Shown here: positions 36,195-46,485 of the stretch, in pieces | Layout: every line of letters begins with the position of its first letter | Numbering within the stretch: the first letter of the stretch is position 1 | From: Periconia sp. R9002 | Lineage: Eukaryota > Ascomycota > Dothideomycetes > Pleosporales > Periconiaceae | Length of the DNA stretch: 64,000 nt | Direction: 5' to 3' | Assembly (NCBI GenBank): GCA_023627715.1 | Contig: JAMAHW010000009.1 | Location: 1 to 64,000, forward strand | Made by a program: the position numbers and the translations under genes | The notes under the pieces: model-generated | Told to the model about the DNA's origin: nothing | Database searches by the model: none | The model's input: the letters and a program-made list of their open reading frames with translations, nothing else

Positions 36195-37292
36195 TCAATC
36201 ACTGCCCGAGGAAGCATTCCTATTGAAATCCCAGCACATGTGGTCGAACATCGTGTCTTTGACCTCTTCTGCCTTTCGTTTAAGCAAATTTGTACCAAGC
36301 TCGCAATCCTTTAAGAAGGCCTCCACGGATGGCCTCTTGACCATATTGAGATGTTGGCATATGGTGCCGAGAATCTTGTCCTTCAACTTCTCATCATCTG
36401 TGAACGAACATGGCGTCAGTCAAGTTCGTAATGATTTCGGTAGAATCTAAAATGCCAGAGTGACAAATGGGTATGGCTACATTGGCAACTTACTGGGGAC
36501 TGTGTTAGAGAACACATAGCGGGCAGCGTCTGCAAACGTCTCTTCAACCCAGCTATTTTCGCAGGCGACGATGAATTTCTGGGTAGCTAACTCTTTAAGA
36601 GCGTCGACGTTGTATTTATTGCCGATGTAAAACATTTTCGCGTGTACAAGGAGCTGATTCGCATCCTGTCCGGGTGATCTCGATATCTGAATGGCAGAAG
36701 AGGGGACGCAGATGGTACAGATGAAATCTTCCAAGTTGTTGTGCCGCTCATGATGCTCACAAGTCCTGTAACAGCCAAACCTAGACCGATACATTACTCG
36801 TGGGTCACACTTGTGTGGAAAATGGTAATTGTAATTTGGATTCTTGCTACGAAGCCGCTCAACGTGCTTCTCGTCGATCCCCAACGTGCTCGTAGCCGTC
36901 CTAACATCAGCAAGTCGAGGTTCATAGTCATCCTCATACAGATATTGGATCAACTTTTCGATGATTGCCGGTTCATCATCCGGAAGATTGATAACTGAAT
37001 CCTGAGTTTCCTATACCCAGAGTTAATAAGGCAATGTTGAACACAACAAATCGAAAGGCTCGTCTTGCCTTGCCACCAAAGCTGATTGCCTTAGCGAAGA
37101 ACTTGGATCGGGTGCAAACAATGAGTTTATGGACCGCATGTTCGGTGTTTCCACAGACAATCTTGAGGTCAGAGTAGCCACCTTTGCGGTAGGAGCTGTG
37201 TTCATAATAATTAGCCGGCTGTCAACTCAAATGTGATGAACAACATACGCGTGCAATACGGCAAGTTTGTGCTCTCGTTCTTTGTCGGTCAT
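36195..37292 (-). CDS. BTB/POZ protein with Cys/His insert, copy I
   Basis: Four exons. It starts MTDKEREHKLAVLHA at 37292, intron 1, then KGGYSDLKIVCGNTEHAVHKLIVC and FFAKAISFGGK. Intron 2 appears to use a GC donor (GGCAAG then GCAAGA, ending GGTATAG) at the family's conserved site. The next exon has QDSVINLPDDEPAIIEKLIQYLYEDDYEP and a variant Cys/His insert: FPHKC, GCYRTCEHH, DFICTIC. A last intron (GTAAGT...TCACAG) precedes DEKLKDKILGTICQHLNMVKRPSVEAFLKD. It ends NASSGSD. The insert keeps the C-x2-C pair but the central CPHHxC is rearranged to CYRTCEHH. CACGTG lies about 150 bp upstream (37441-37446). Confidence 0.82.
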
Positions 37293-37861
37293 TTTCGATA
37301 CTGATGGAAGTCTCGAAATCGGTATGGCAGTGAGGAAGGTATGATGGAGACAGAGAGCGAGGCAAAGGTAGGGTATGGTGGAGTGAGAGAGTGAGGCGAC
37401 TGGGAGGAGGGACAGTCAAGGCGACATAGCGTCTCTTGCGCACGTGCCACTACACCAATTCTGTCCGATTCCACCGTTGCTAGTCGCACAGTCTAGTATG
37501 TAAGAGGGCGGTTTTGTTTCCCAGGAAACTCATCATTCTATTGGACATAGCCTGCACTTCAGCGGTAGCTACAGACAGTACTGGTAAAGTGCCACTTTAA
37601 TACCTCACTGAATTGTATGATATGTACATGACCTGGACTCATTCTAAATTTCTGATCACCTTCCCTCAATTTCAGTGGAAGTGATTGATTCTCATTGCGC
37701 AAACATATCTTTATTCCCAGACATGACCTCATGTTTGATTTCCAATCTTCTTTCCCGCACGATGACACGTAAAAGCTCAGTATTCAAAGATCGAAATTTC
37801 CCAAGCATTTTGTCAATCGAGACCGTTGCCTGTTCAAAGATCTCCATCAGTGAGCAAATTA
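37293..37861. other. Intergenic between copies I and J
   Basis: About 570 bp; it holds a CACGTG at 37441-37446 in the promoter of copy I and the 3' flank of copy J. No gene is seen. Confidence 0.5.
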
Positions 37862-38724
37862 TCAGCCAGGGAACTTGCGCTTCAAGACGGTCGTCGCGAG
37901 CCGGTGCTCTTCCAAGAACTTTTCAATGGCTGGTTTTTGGACGAGCTCGACGTGGTCACAGATCACGGCCATAACAGTGTCACTCAAATCGTTAGGTGCT
38001 GGCATGTTTGAGAAGATCCAGGAAGCCGTTTCTGCAAAAATATCTTCGTTCCAAAACTTCTCGCAAGACATTTTGAATTTGTCGGCCGCTAACTTCTTGA
38101 GATCTCGCACGTAGTATTTGTCGCCAACGACGTACAACTTGGCATGTACAAGAAGATCTTCCGGGGCTGTTCTCACCACCTTGACGGCACGAAGCTCCTC
38201 CTTATGTAAGCATTCGATGCACGTCCAGATTTCAGGGGCATTCGTGGTGGTGGCACAACTATGATGAGGACAGACACGTTCGAGGTTTTCGGAGGCTTCA
38301 CACCAGTGAGGAAATTTATACGTCCATCTGGGGCTCGTTCCATGAACCTCTTTGAGAATCTTATCTAGGTCTTCATTTTTGTAGAAGGTACTGTAAGCCA
38401 CGGCGACCCCGGTCGGATCGTATTCGCCAGCATAGAGGTAGTTGATGAGCTGTTTGATGACAGCGGGCTCGTCATCCGGAAAGTCAATCTTGTTCTCTTC
38501 GGTTTCCCTGCCGCCAAATTTCACCGCTCTACGCAAAAACTCCGAGCGCGAGCAAACAATGACCTTATGCACTTGGTATACGTCGGAACCGCATGTGATA
38601 GTGAGGTCGGAGAAATCCGCTGATCGATAGGACCTAGATGAGTCAGAAAGAAGCCTATAACGGTAGCAATCTATAAATACCTGTGCGCGCGTGCGAGATC
38701 GAGGTCACGCCCCTTGTACCCCAT
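37862..38724 (-). CDS. BTB/POZ protein with Cys/His insert, copy J
   Basis: Two exons. It starts MGYKGRDLDLARAH at 38724, intron 1 (GTATTT...TCTAG), then SADFSDLTITCGSDVYQVHKVIVC and FLRRAVKFGGR. The coding sequence runs directly into ETEENKIDFPDDEPAVIKQLINYLYAGEYDP, so the second conserved intron is missing here. The insert is long: after a ~40-residue lead it reads FPHWC, RVCPHHSC and WTCIEC. C-terminal helices: VHAKLYVVGDKYYVRDLKKLAADKF, and an end (LATTVLKRKFPG) similar to copy I. It is intact, the last of the array, and shares a minus-strand orientation with all the other copies. Confidence 0.87.
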
Positions 38725-39755
38725 TGTAGAACGCAAGATGTAGGTACCAGCGAAAAAGAGAAGAATATCAGAACAACGTTGTCGATAGAACCGTCGCGTA
38801 AGCCCAAAATGTAGGACGAAAGGTCGTTATATCTCGAAGGCAGAAAGGTAGGTGTATGGTCGTGGAGTGCAAGGTGAGAGAAGTTTCGATGTGAACGTTT
38901 GGTAACACAAGTAACCTCCACTCGACCAATCAAGAGCCTGTCCTAAGACCTTGTCGAATTTGTGTATGCGCGTCCTTGACCAAGGCCGTCACTACGGTCA
39001 CCCTGTTCTCCCCCTCGCCTTCACCAGAGCAGAAACGTCACTGTGGACAGATCAATATTCACTCACATCTGCAAGACTAAACCATCCAACCCCCACCCCT
39101 CTCCCTTCTAGATGATAAATTCAGTCCCCTTCCCCTCTCCTCCTCCATCCTCATCTCCTTTCATCCCCTTAACCAAACTCATCCTCCCCATCCCCCCACG
39201 CATACCCACATACACCCCCCTCGCCCTCCCCTCCCCTACCCCACCCCACACAAAACCAACGAAAGACACGGAACAAAAGGATAGCAAACGAGAAGGACAA
39301 AAACAATATACACGGACGAAATAAGCTTTGAATTAGAATTCAAATCTATCTTACGTTTGAATTCCGAGAAGAAATTTGAAGGAGAGGAGTGGGGAGGATT
39401 TGGGATATATCATGTCATGTCATGTAAGGAATGAATGGATGGATGGATGTTTTGGGGCGGGATGGAATATCAGAAGTTTGAGTGGGAAGGGAGAATGAGT
39501 GAGGTATGAGAGGGGAGTACAATGATGCAGCTAAGCTAAGCTAAGCTAAGGTAAGACGTCTGATGATATTTTGATGAACGATGGATGAAAAGATAGAGGA
39601 AGTTCAAGGTTTGAGATGAGATGAGTGTACATCGGTATGGAACAACAACAAAAAAACAATAAAAGAAAAAGAAAGATATTTCACATCGAATCGTCCTTCA
39701 CAAACTCCCTTCCTAAAATATCCCTCTTATCCCTAACTCTCTCCCGATCCGTCAG
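38725..39755. other. Intergenic with simple repeats
   Basis: About 1 kb without a gene. It contains pyrimidine-rich tracts (39080-39250), GGAT and CATGT short repeats near 39410-39450, and a GCTAA pentanucleotide run at 39530-39550. Confidence 0.55.
39530..39550. repeat. (GCTAA)n microsatellite
   Basis: Four consecutive GCTAA units seen directly in the sequence. Confidence 0.9.
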
Positions 39756-42353
39756 TCAAGCTCCAAACCCCTCCCCACCAGCACCACCACCAATATCAAA
39801 CCCACCAAAATGCAATTCCCCCACGATCTCCTCCCCACCCAACTCCCCACCTCCACCCACCCCAGCGCCAACCCCAGGCCCACTCATCTCAAAGTCCTCA
39901 AGCAATTTATCCCAATTAGCCCAATTCATGTGTTCAGGGTCGGAGAGTGACATCGGAGGGAGGTTTGACGCGGAGGGGTGTGTAGGAAACATATTTGTAG
40001 GATCGATATTGAGTGTCTCTGTCGTCGGGAACGTGGACGACGAGGTGGGGTCTGTTTGTGCTGCGGAGGGACCGAGGGTGTGAAGTAGTTGCTGGTGAGC
40101 TTGCGACATGATGGAGGACGAGACGTCGTCGAGGTAGGGTATGAAGTCGCTGTTGGGGAAGGTGAAGGTCGGTGCTTGCGTGGTGAGGACGGGGTTTTGG
40201 TAGATATTTTGTGGCAGGTTTTGGGTGGTGGGGTCGGGATTGGTGGGTTGGAAGGAAGGACCGCGGGGGATTGAGGGAGGCTGGGATTGTAAGAGATTTT
40301 CGCGTTTCGCTTTCTTGGTGCGGAGGATCTGGATGAAGCGCGGCTCCCTTTCTAGAGGCACGACGCGCGCCGCAACGTGCGCGTCCCACGCTTTCAGGGT
40401 GAGGTTGGTCACGGCGACGAGGAATGCGGTTTTGGTGATTTCTTTGGAGAAGTTGGGGTGGAAGTCGTACACCATCTGGACTTGTTCCCAGGCGTGTTGG
40501 ACTTCTGGGCCTGTCGTGCGATGGCAGAGTTCGGAGAGTACGTAGATGAAGCTTTTCCACTGGAAGTGGGCATTGAGGTGCCAGAGGTAGCCTTGGAGCT
40601 CTTTGATGGTGTATGCCTTGTTTTGATATTCGATAATTGTTACCGCGGTGTGGAAGAGCATATCTAGGTCGGACGGATCCCGTGGTTGGTCGTGGTTGTC
40701 GGGATTGTGTGCCATGAACCGGAGCATCTAAATCCCCGAGGCCAGAGTCAGTTATGGTCAAGTAGCAATGACACAGCAATTTTTCAATGTTTCAGGAAGG
40801 AGAGTTGCGTGCTTTTGCCAGGATATACGTACTGCGATAATGCATCTCGCGAGCATTTTACATAAATAATGCCATGTCACCGATTCATCACAATACTGCA
40901 AGAATTTGCGTTCGTAAATTGCTTCAAACTCGTCGATCGCACGAATTTTGACGTCCAAACTGATCGAGCTCGAGGTGATTTTATTCCAGACTCCATTGAA
41001 AATGGAAGTTGTGTTGAGAGTGGATTTTGACACGAATACGCCAACATGAACGCGGATGAGAAAGAACATCATGTCAGTTGCGCCTTCGTGTTCTTTGGGG
41101 AGCTCCTTCATGCCCGGGAAAAGATCACTGTCGTTGAGGTTTGAAGGTCTTTTGACCTCAGAGGTTACTTGCGTTCGCCCGGTACCTGCAAGCTTCTCGG
41201 CGAAGCCATCCTGCATTATGATCTGCCACCACAGACGACGTCGCATCTCGCTTTCAAAGGGCGACAAGGAGAGTGTGTCTGGGTCGCGATGCAGACCCAG
41301 TCGTTGCCCTATACGGGTAGCCACGCCGGTAAGAATCCATATGACTCGTGGATCATCGTTCTGCAAAGACGCAATGAGCAGCACCAGCGCTTGAAGCACG
41401 ACAGGATCCGAGGTTTTCATAAAATTGGCGTTGATCAGTGCCATTTGAGCTGCCGCCCGGAACCTTCTAGTCGCTGCGGCCTTGGTTTCATTTAGTATAT
41501 CCATGCATCCAGTATCATCAAGAGATTCGACAGTCACGGCGTATATTGCGAATACCAAAGCTTCCGTGTTTCTCGGTATATCTTCAAGGTGACTGCTCGC
41601 GCTTGAGATGACTTGTTGAACGCTCGGGGTATGAAAAACCTTCAGAAGCGGGTTGATGTTATCAAGGTAAGCTTGCCATAACTTGAAGATTTGTATGGGC
41701 TGGGGGTGAAAGAAACTCAGATCGATAGCCCCTGATCTTGATGCTCCGAATAATAGATTCCCTCCGCTGGTGGGCAATAGAGTAGGGGCGGAGATTTCCA
41801 AGTCATCATTTTCTTCGGAAGAACTATCGTCGAGAACCTCTTTGCTATCACGAAACTCGCCCTTGAGGCTCGTCCAAAGTGTGTTTTCCAGATACCTTGA
41901 TCTTCCCTCCCCGGATACGAGCAGACCGTGGTCTTCGTCATGTTCGGATCTCACTGTCTCGGGAAGCACGGCTTCGTAGAAGTCATTTACGGCCTTGTTT
42001 GTGCTGAGGGACGTCCGTCTCTTCGTTTGATCCAGTTCCTGCTGGACCAGAGCCTCAGGATTTATCCCAACCTTCCGCAAGGCGTCTTCATAAATGCGAA
42101 GTCTAGCGCGGTTATCTATCTCTCTCAAGCCCCGCTTCTGTCTCCGTGGGGGCGGGGGAGCCTTGTAAACGCAATCTACGCGGGCCTTGTAGCAGTTTGA
42201 GCAACCGCTCGGTTTCTTGTCACATTTCACTTTTCTTTGCGCACAAAGCACACAGGAGAATCCTTTCTGGTTGGTTGGTTGCTCTTGCCGGTGGTTTTGC
42301 TGGCCGGTATTTGTCAACGACTCGGGGGTGGTAGCCGGAGTATCTGTAGACAT
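39756..42353 (-). CDS. Zn2Cys6 transcription factor
   Basis: 830 aa from two exons (40833-42353 and 39756-40727; intron 40728-40832, GTACGT...TTTAG). N-terminal binuclear zinc cluster with Cys 34, 37, 44, 51, 54 and 61 (CVLCAQRKVKCDKKPSGC), followed by a basic linker PPPPRRQKR and a short coiled-coil-like stretch. The middle is the fungal-specific regulatory domain (FKLWQAYLDNINPLLKVFHTPS, IGQRLGLHRDPDTLSLSPFESEMRRRLWW). The C-terminus is Gln/Pro/Ser- and Gly-rich with acidic patches, likely an activation region. It is a nuclear regulator whose targets are unknown. No biosynthetic genes flank it, so cluster control is not evident. Confidence 0.93.
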
Positions 42354-43015
42354 TTCTAGTCGTTTATTTCGAATGGTGTCTGGCTTATAAATTTCTTATA
42401 TTGAATCGCATGTAATACAGTTGAAGTCACATGCTGATGCCTGCGTACATGATCGCCTCCCTGTATGATGGGTGTGGGTTGTTCATAAAATCAGATTCGA
42501 ATACTCTGCACTAATTCATGACTTGAGGTTCGCAAATACTCCGCAATGAAAGAACGGTTCGAAACGTAAAACCGTTTGAGGGAAAAAAATAACAAGAGTG
42601 TTAGTATCACAGTAGCCTTGACGTGCCCGACAACAAGATGAGGCGGACACTAGCTCCGATCTGTGCCAAGACTTATGCAGGGTAAGCGTACTGCTTACCC
42701 TTTTTCCAAGATCATGATGGCAGCATCTGTACAAATTGTTTGTTGGAAAGAAGCATCGATTTTGATTCTATCTTAACCTGACTTTCCTTTGTGTCCTTTC
42801 AGACTATAAGATACAGAGATTTAGTTTAGGACCAAGGAGATGATGTGTGCTCAGCGAATACAGCAGTAAAAAAGGCAAGAAAATGCATCACGAGATCCAG
42901 CGCCGAATCCTAACCGTCCCAACCAATCCATATAATAGCATACTATGTATCAATCCTAGTGTATGCATTACCGACTATGCACATCTCCTTCACACTAGCG
43001 TGGTTTCTCAGCCCC
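42354..43015. other. Intergenic, no gene seen
   Basis: About 660 bp holding the promoter of the Zn2Cys6 gene and the 3' flank of the subtilase; nothing else is supported. Confidence 0.5.
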
Positions 43016-44909
43016 TTACTCGCGGGCGACGCGGTCCTTGAACTCCTCGAAAAAGCTCTCCATCTCCTCAGCGACGAAATCTTCAATCTTGGCGCTGAGG
43101 GAGTCAAGCTTGTCCTGAAGGTGACCACCAGTGCGGCTAGCGGCAGACTTGGCCTTCTCGTACTCAGCCTCAATACCCTCCTCAATCTTAGAGATGGAAG
43201 GGAGGGTAACGGTCTTGGATTGCTCCTTCTTGGCGGTGTAGCCACCCTTCTTGACAATGTCGGAGTAGTTGGAAGAGCCACCACCGTTCCAGGCGAGGAT
43301 GTTCTTGGTGTTGCTGGGAACGTCGGAGAGAGCACCTTCGGTGGCGATGGAGATGAGGTTGGCCTTGAGCTTCTTGGGCGTAATGTCGGCGACAGCGTAG
43401 GCGGAGTCACTGGCGGGCTGGAGAGAGAGCATGTAGGCCAAAAGACCAGCAATGTGGGGAGAGGCCATGGAGGTACCAGAGATGGTGTTGGTGGCGTGCT
43501 CAGAGCCGATCCAGGTGGAAAGGATGTTGAGACCGGGGGCGAAGATGTCGTTGCACTTGCCGTAGTTGGAGAAGTAAGCACGCTCATCGAGAAGAGTAGA
43601 GGCACCGACGGTCACGGCGTTCTCAGCAGCAGCAGGAGAGTAGTTGCAGGAGTCGGCGTTGTCGTTACCGGCGGCGACGGCAAAGTGGATGCCGGCGTCG
43701 ACAGCGGCGTTCACAGCGAGATCGAGAGTGGTGGACTTGCCGCCACCCAAGCTCATGTTGGCAGCACTGCCCTTGAAGCCCTTGCGCTTGCCGTCCTTTG
43801 CCTTCTTGACCTCGGCCTCGTGAGCCTGAGCAGTGTACTCAACACCCTTGACGACATCGGACATGGTGCCGGAGCCGTTGGAGCGGAGGACCTTGACAGC
43901 GTAGACGCTGGCCTTCTTGGCAACACCGTACTTCTTTCCGGCAACGGTACCAGAGCAGTGAGTGCCATGGCCATTGCCATCCTCATCGGCATCGCCGCTG
44001 GGAATGGTCTTGCCCCAGTGAGCACGACCCTCAAAGTCGACGTGCTTGTAGTTTGTGCCCGTGTCAACGACGTAGACATCGACACCCTCGCCACCATCAG
44101 CGGAGTAGAGGTATTTGTTCCAGGTGCCGAAGCTGAGCGAGTCACGGTGGGAGATACGAGCGAGACCCCAGGGAGCGTTCTTCTCGGTTTCGTAGTCCTC
44201 CTTCTCGCCCATGGTGTGGACGATGGAGTCCTTCTCGATGTACTCGACCTATCATAGCCACCGTTAGCATGTTGTTTCTAATGATTGGATCGGTTGATAG
44301 GTGCGTGAATGTGATGGGATGACCGTGTTGCTAGCTGAGGTAGCTTGTCACGTGGGATTGCGTGTTGCCAGGCCGGCGGCCTCGGCGGAGTTGCCTGGAG
44401 GTGCGGAGATAAGGCGAAGCGTGCTGGCTCAAGATGCCGAGCAGCTCACGCGCAGCTCCACACGACGCAGGGCAAGATAGCCGCCAGGCTACGGCTCCAC
44501 ACTATACGACGGGGCAGGAAACGAAGAGGACACTTACATCAGGATGCCTGCGAATCTGCTCGAGCGTCTCATCGTCGAAGTGACCCGAGTAGCCCATCAG
44601 ACGACCGGCCATGTTGTAGGTGTGCTTGAGCCCGTCAAAGAGCTCCTCGGACAAGGGGAACTGTGACCTCTTGCGGAGCTCCATGCGCTCCTCGTTGTTC
44701 TTGGTGTGAACGCTCTGGACCCAGTCATGGTGCTTCTTTGCGTGCTGTTCCTTGACGTGCTTCTTGAACACGACCATGTATGAGTTGGGAACCTCTTCGG
44801 CGTGTACCGATGAGATGACAGGAGCAGCGTCCTTGTGAATGGTGCCAACCTGGAGAACAGGAGAGGCGGCTGCAAGAGCAGGCAGCAGAGAGAGGGTGCT
44901 GTACCTCAT
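43016..44909 (-). CDS. Vacuolar subtilisin-like serine protease (PrbA/Alp2 type)
   Basis: 534 aa from exons 44538-44909 and 43016-44248. The intron is unusually long at 289 bp but has canonical GTAAGT and ATAG ends. I chose the ATG at 44909 because MRYSTLSLLPALAAASP is a signal peptide. An I9 propeptide inhibitor follows (NSYMVVFKKHVKEQH...SGHFDDETLEQIRRHPD|VEYIEKDS). The S8 catalytic domain has Asp in VDVYVVDTGTNYKHVDF, His in DGNGHGTHCSGTVAG and Ser in ISGTSMASPHIAGLL, with the oxyanion-hole Asn in AVAAGNDNADSC. The C-terminal ~80 residues are Lys/Glu-rich. This is the yeast proteinase B/Aspergillus PepC-Alp2 family, which matures zymogens in the vacuole; some fungal members are known allergens. 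The gene is strongly C-ending in codon use, suggesting high expression. Confidence 0.95.
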
Positions 44910-46485
44910 GATGGCGTTGACTCGCACGGCGAGCTGTGATAACAAAGAGAAAGGAAGAAACGGGGGAAACTGGAGAGAGAGAGAGAGAGAGGGGAAGATG
45001 AAGATGAGAAGGATGGGAATGGGGAAGGTTTAAAAGTGATGGAGAGATGGGGGATGAGTCTTGACGAAGTGTCGAGACAGATGCTGGGAGCTATGGCTTG
45101 TGTTGGGGAGCTCTGTTATCTATGTACATGTATGGAGGCACGGACCCAAAATGACGCATGTGACCCGGATGATGGCGCAGGCACCCTCTCCCCCAGGCGA
45201 CGAGGCGACACTGATAGCAACTACTGTAAGCAGCACCGCATTTGATCGGCATACCTAGCTATTCGTACGTTTATCGTTGCTCCTCACGCATCACCCAAAG
45301 TATAGATATGGAATTAAACTGTGTACATGTGCTTGATCCCCACGCCGTACCTGACAGTGACTGGAGCGATGGGCCATCTGGCTTCTGTTTCCGGCGAGGT
45401 CGTGTGAGGGTGCGAGCGGCGAATGAGTGATTCAGCGCTAGGCTGCCCCAGCCTTCTTCTGACTGTTCTCCCCAGTCTCCACCTTTCCGACACTGTACGC
45501 CTCAGCACCGCCAAGAACAGCCTCATCTTTGGTCGAGCCGCCGTGGTTTACGATTGTTTGGGCCTCGGACATATGGAGAGAAAAGACAGTCTGTTGTTTG
45601 GAAGCTGTGATGATCTCTCCACTCACTGAACGTCGGTCTGTACACACTCGAAGTCGTAGGTACAAGGTACACGAGGTACCGAATGACACGACTCCCTATC
45701 GATACCATCACCCGCCTTTCCGAGTCGGGACTAGCGCCTCAGGTGGACATCTAGTCAGCCGCGTCCACGAAGCGCGTGAGACAGGCCATGAGATAATATA
45801 CACGCCAGCTACGACAGCTTTCGCCATCCATCAATATGATAACGACTACCGCGAGATGATGGCATGGGACGGCTGCTCTGATTCAGGTACAAACGATGTG
45901 CAGACAAGCCACTGCCGTTGGTCCCGCATTGCTTGTGAACCCTCATTCTCTTCGTGTTTCCTCTCCACACCGGCTTCATACCCATCAATACATGTATATA
46001 TATATATACTAACCTAGGTACATACCTGTCTATTGTATGTAGCCAACATAGATTCTCTCAAATACTACCAATGCTTCTACCATTCGCACCTATTGCCAAA
46101 TACAGCACCTGAACAAACGTAGCAATCCCCAGGTATCAGGTTGCCTGCCTAGGTCCAAGCTCTCACTCTCACCTCGCAAAAGTTCATGTTCCTCCTCTGC
46201 TAGGTAGACACACCATGACAACACAATCCGTCCCCATTGCCCTCCTCCCACTCGTCCACCCACCTCCTTCGCCCGTTTGACCACGCCGTTGATTCCACTG
46301 CCGTGCTGCACCTATTCATACTCGCATAATCGCCCAATCAATTCACGGTGCTGCTGCCCCTCCACCCATGCCGCAGCTCCCCTCTGCCTCCGCCACGGGC
46401 GCACGCATTGCTCCCCGCACCCTCGTTCTATAATCACGACTACGACCACGACCACGCATTGCAAAGAGGCCAGAGGTGCGCGGCC
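44910..46485. other. Divergent promoter region with (GA)n tract
   Basis: About 1.6 kb between the subtilase and the BEACH gene. A (GA)n tract lies at 44973-44991 just upstream of the subtilase. No gene is supported; frames at 45240-46020 have no recognisable product. Confidence 0.5.
44973..44991. repeat. (GA)n microsatellite
   Basis: About nine GA units; on the subtilase coding strand this is a CT tract in the 5' UTR or core promoter. Confidence 0.9.

Noticed and set aside
11533..38724. CRISPR-like or prokaryotic defence array
   Set aside because: The DNA is clearly eukaryotic with spliced genes, and the repeats are gene-sized paralogs rather than short spaced repeats.
42959..44257. 432-aa open frame on the plus strand
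   Set aside because: It lies exactly antisense to the subtilase coding exon; it arises from the biased codon use of that gene and has a repetitive Val/Gly-rich composition without known motifs.
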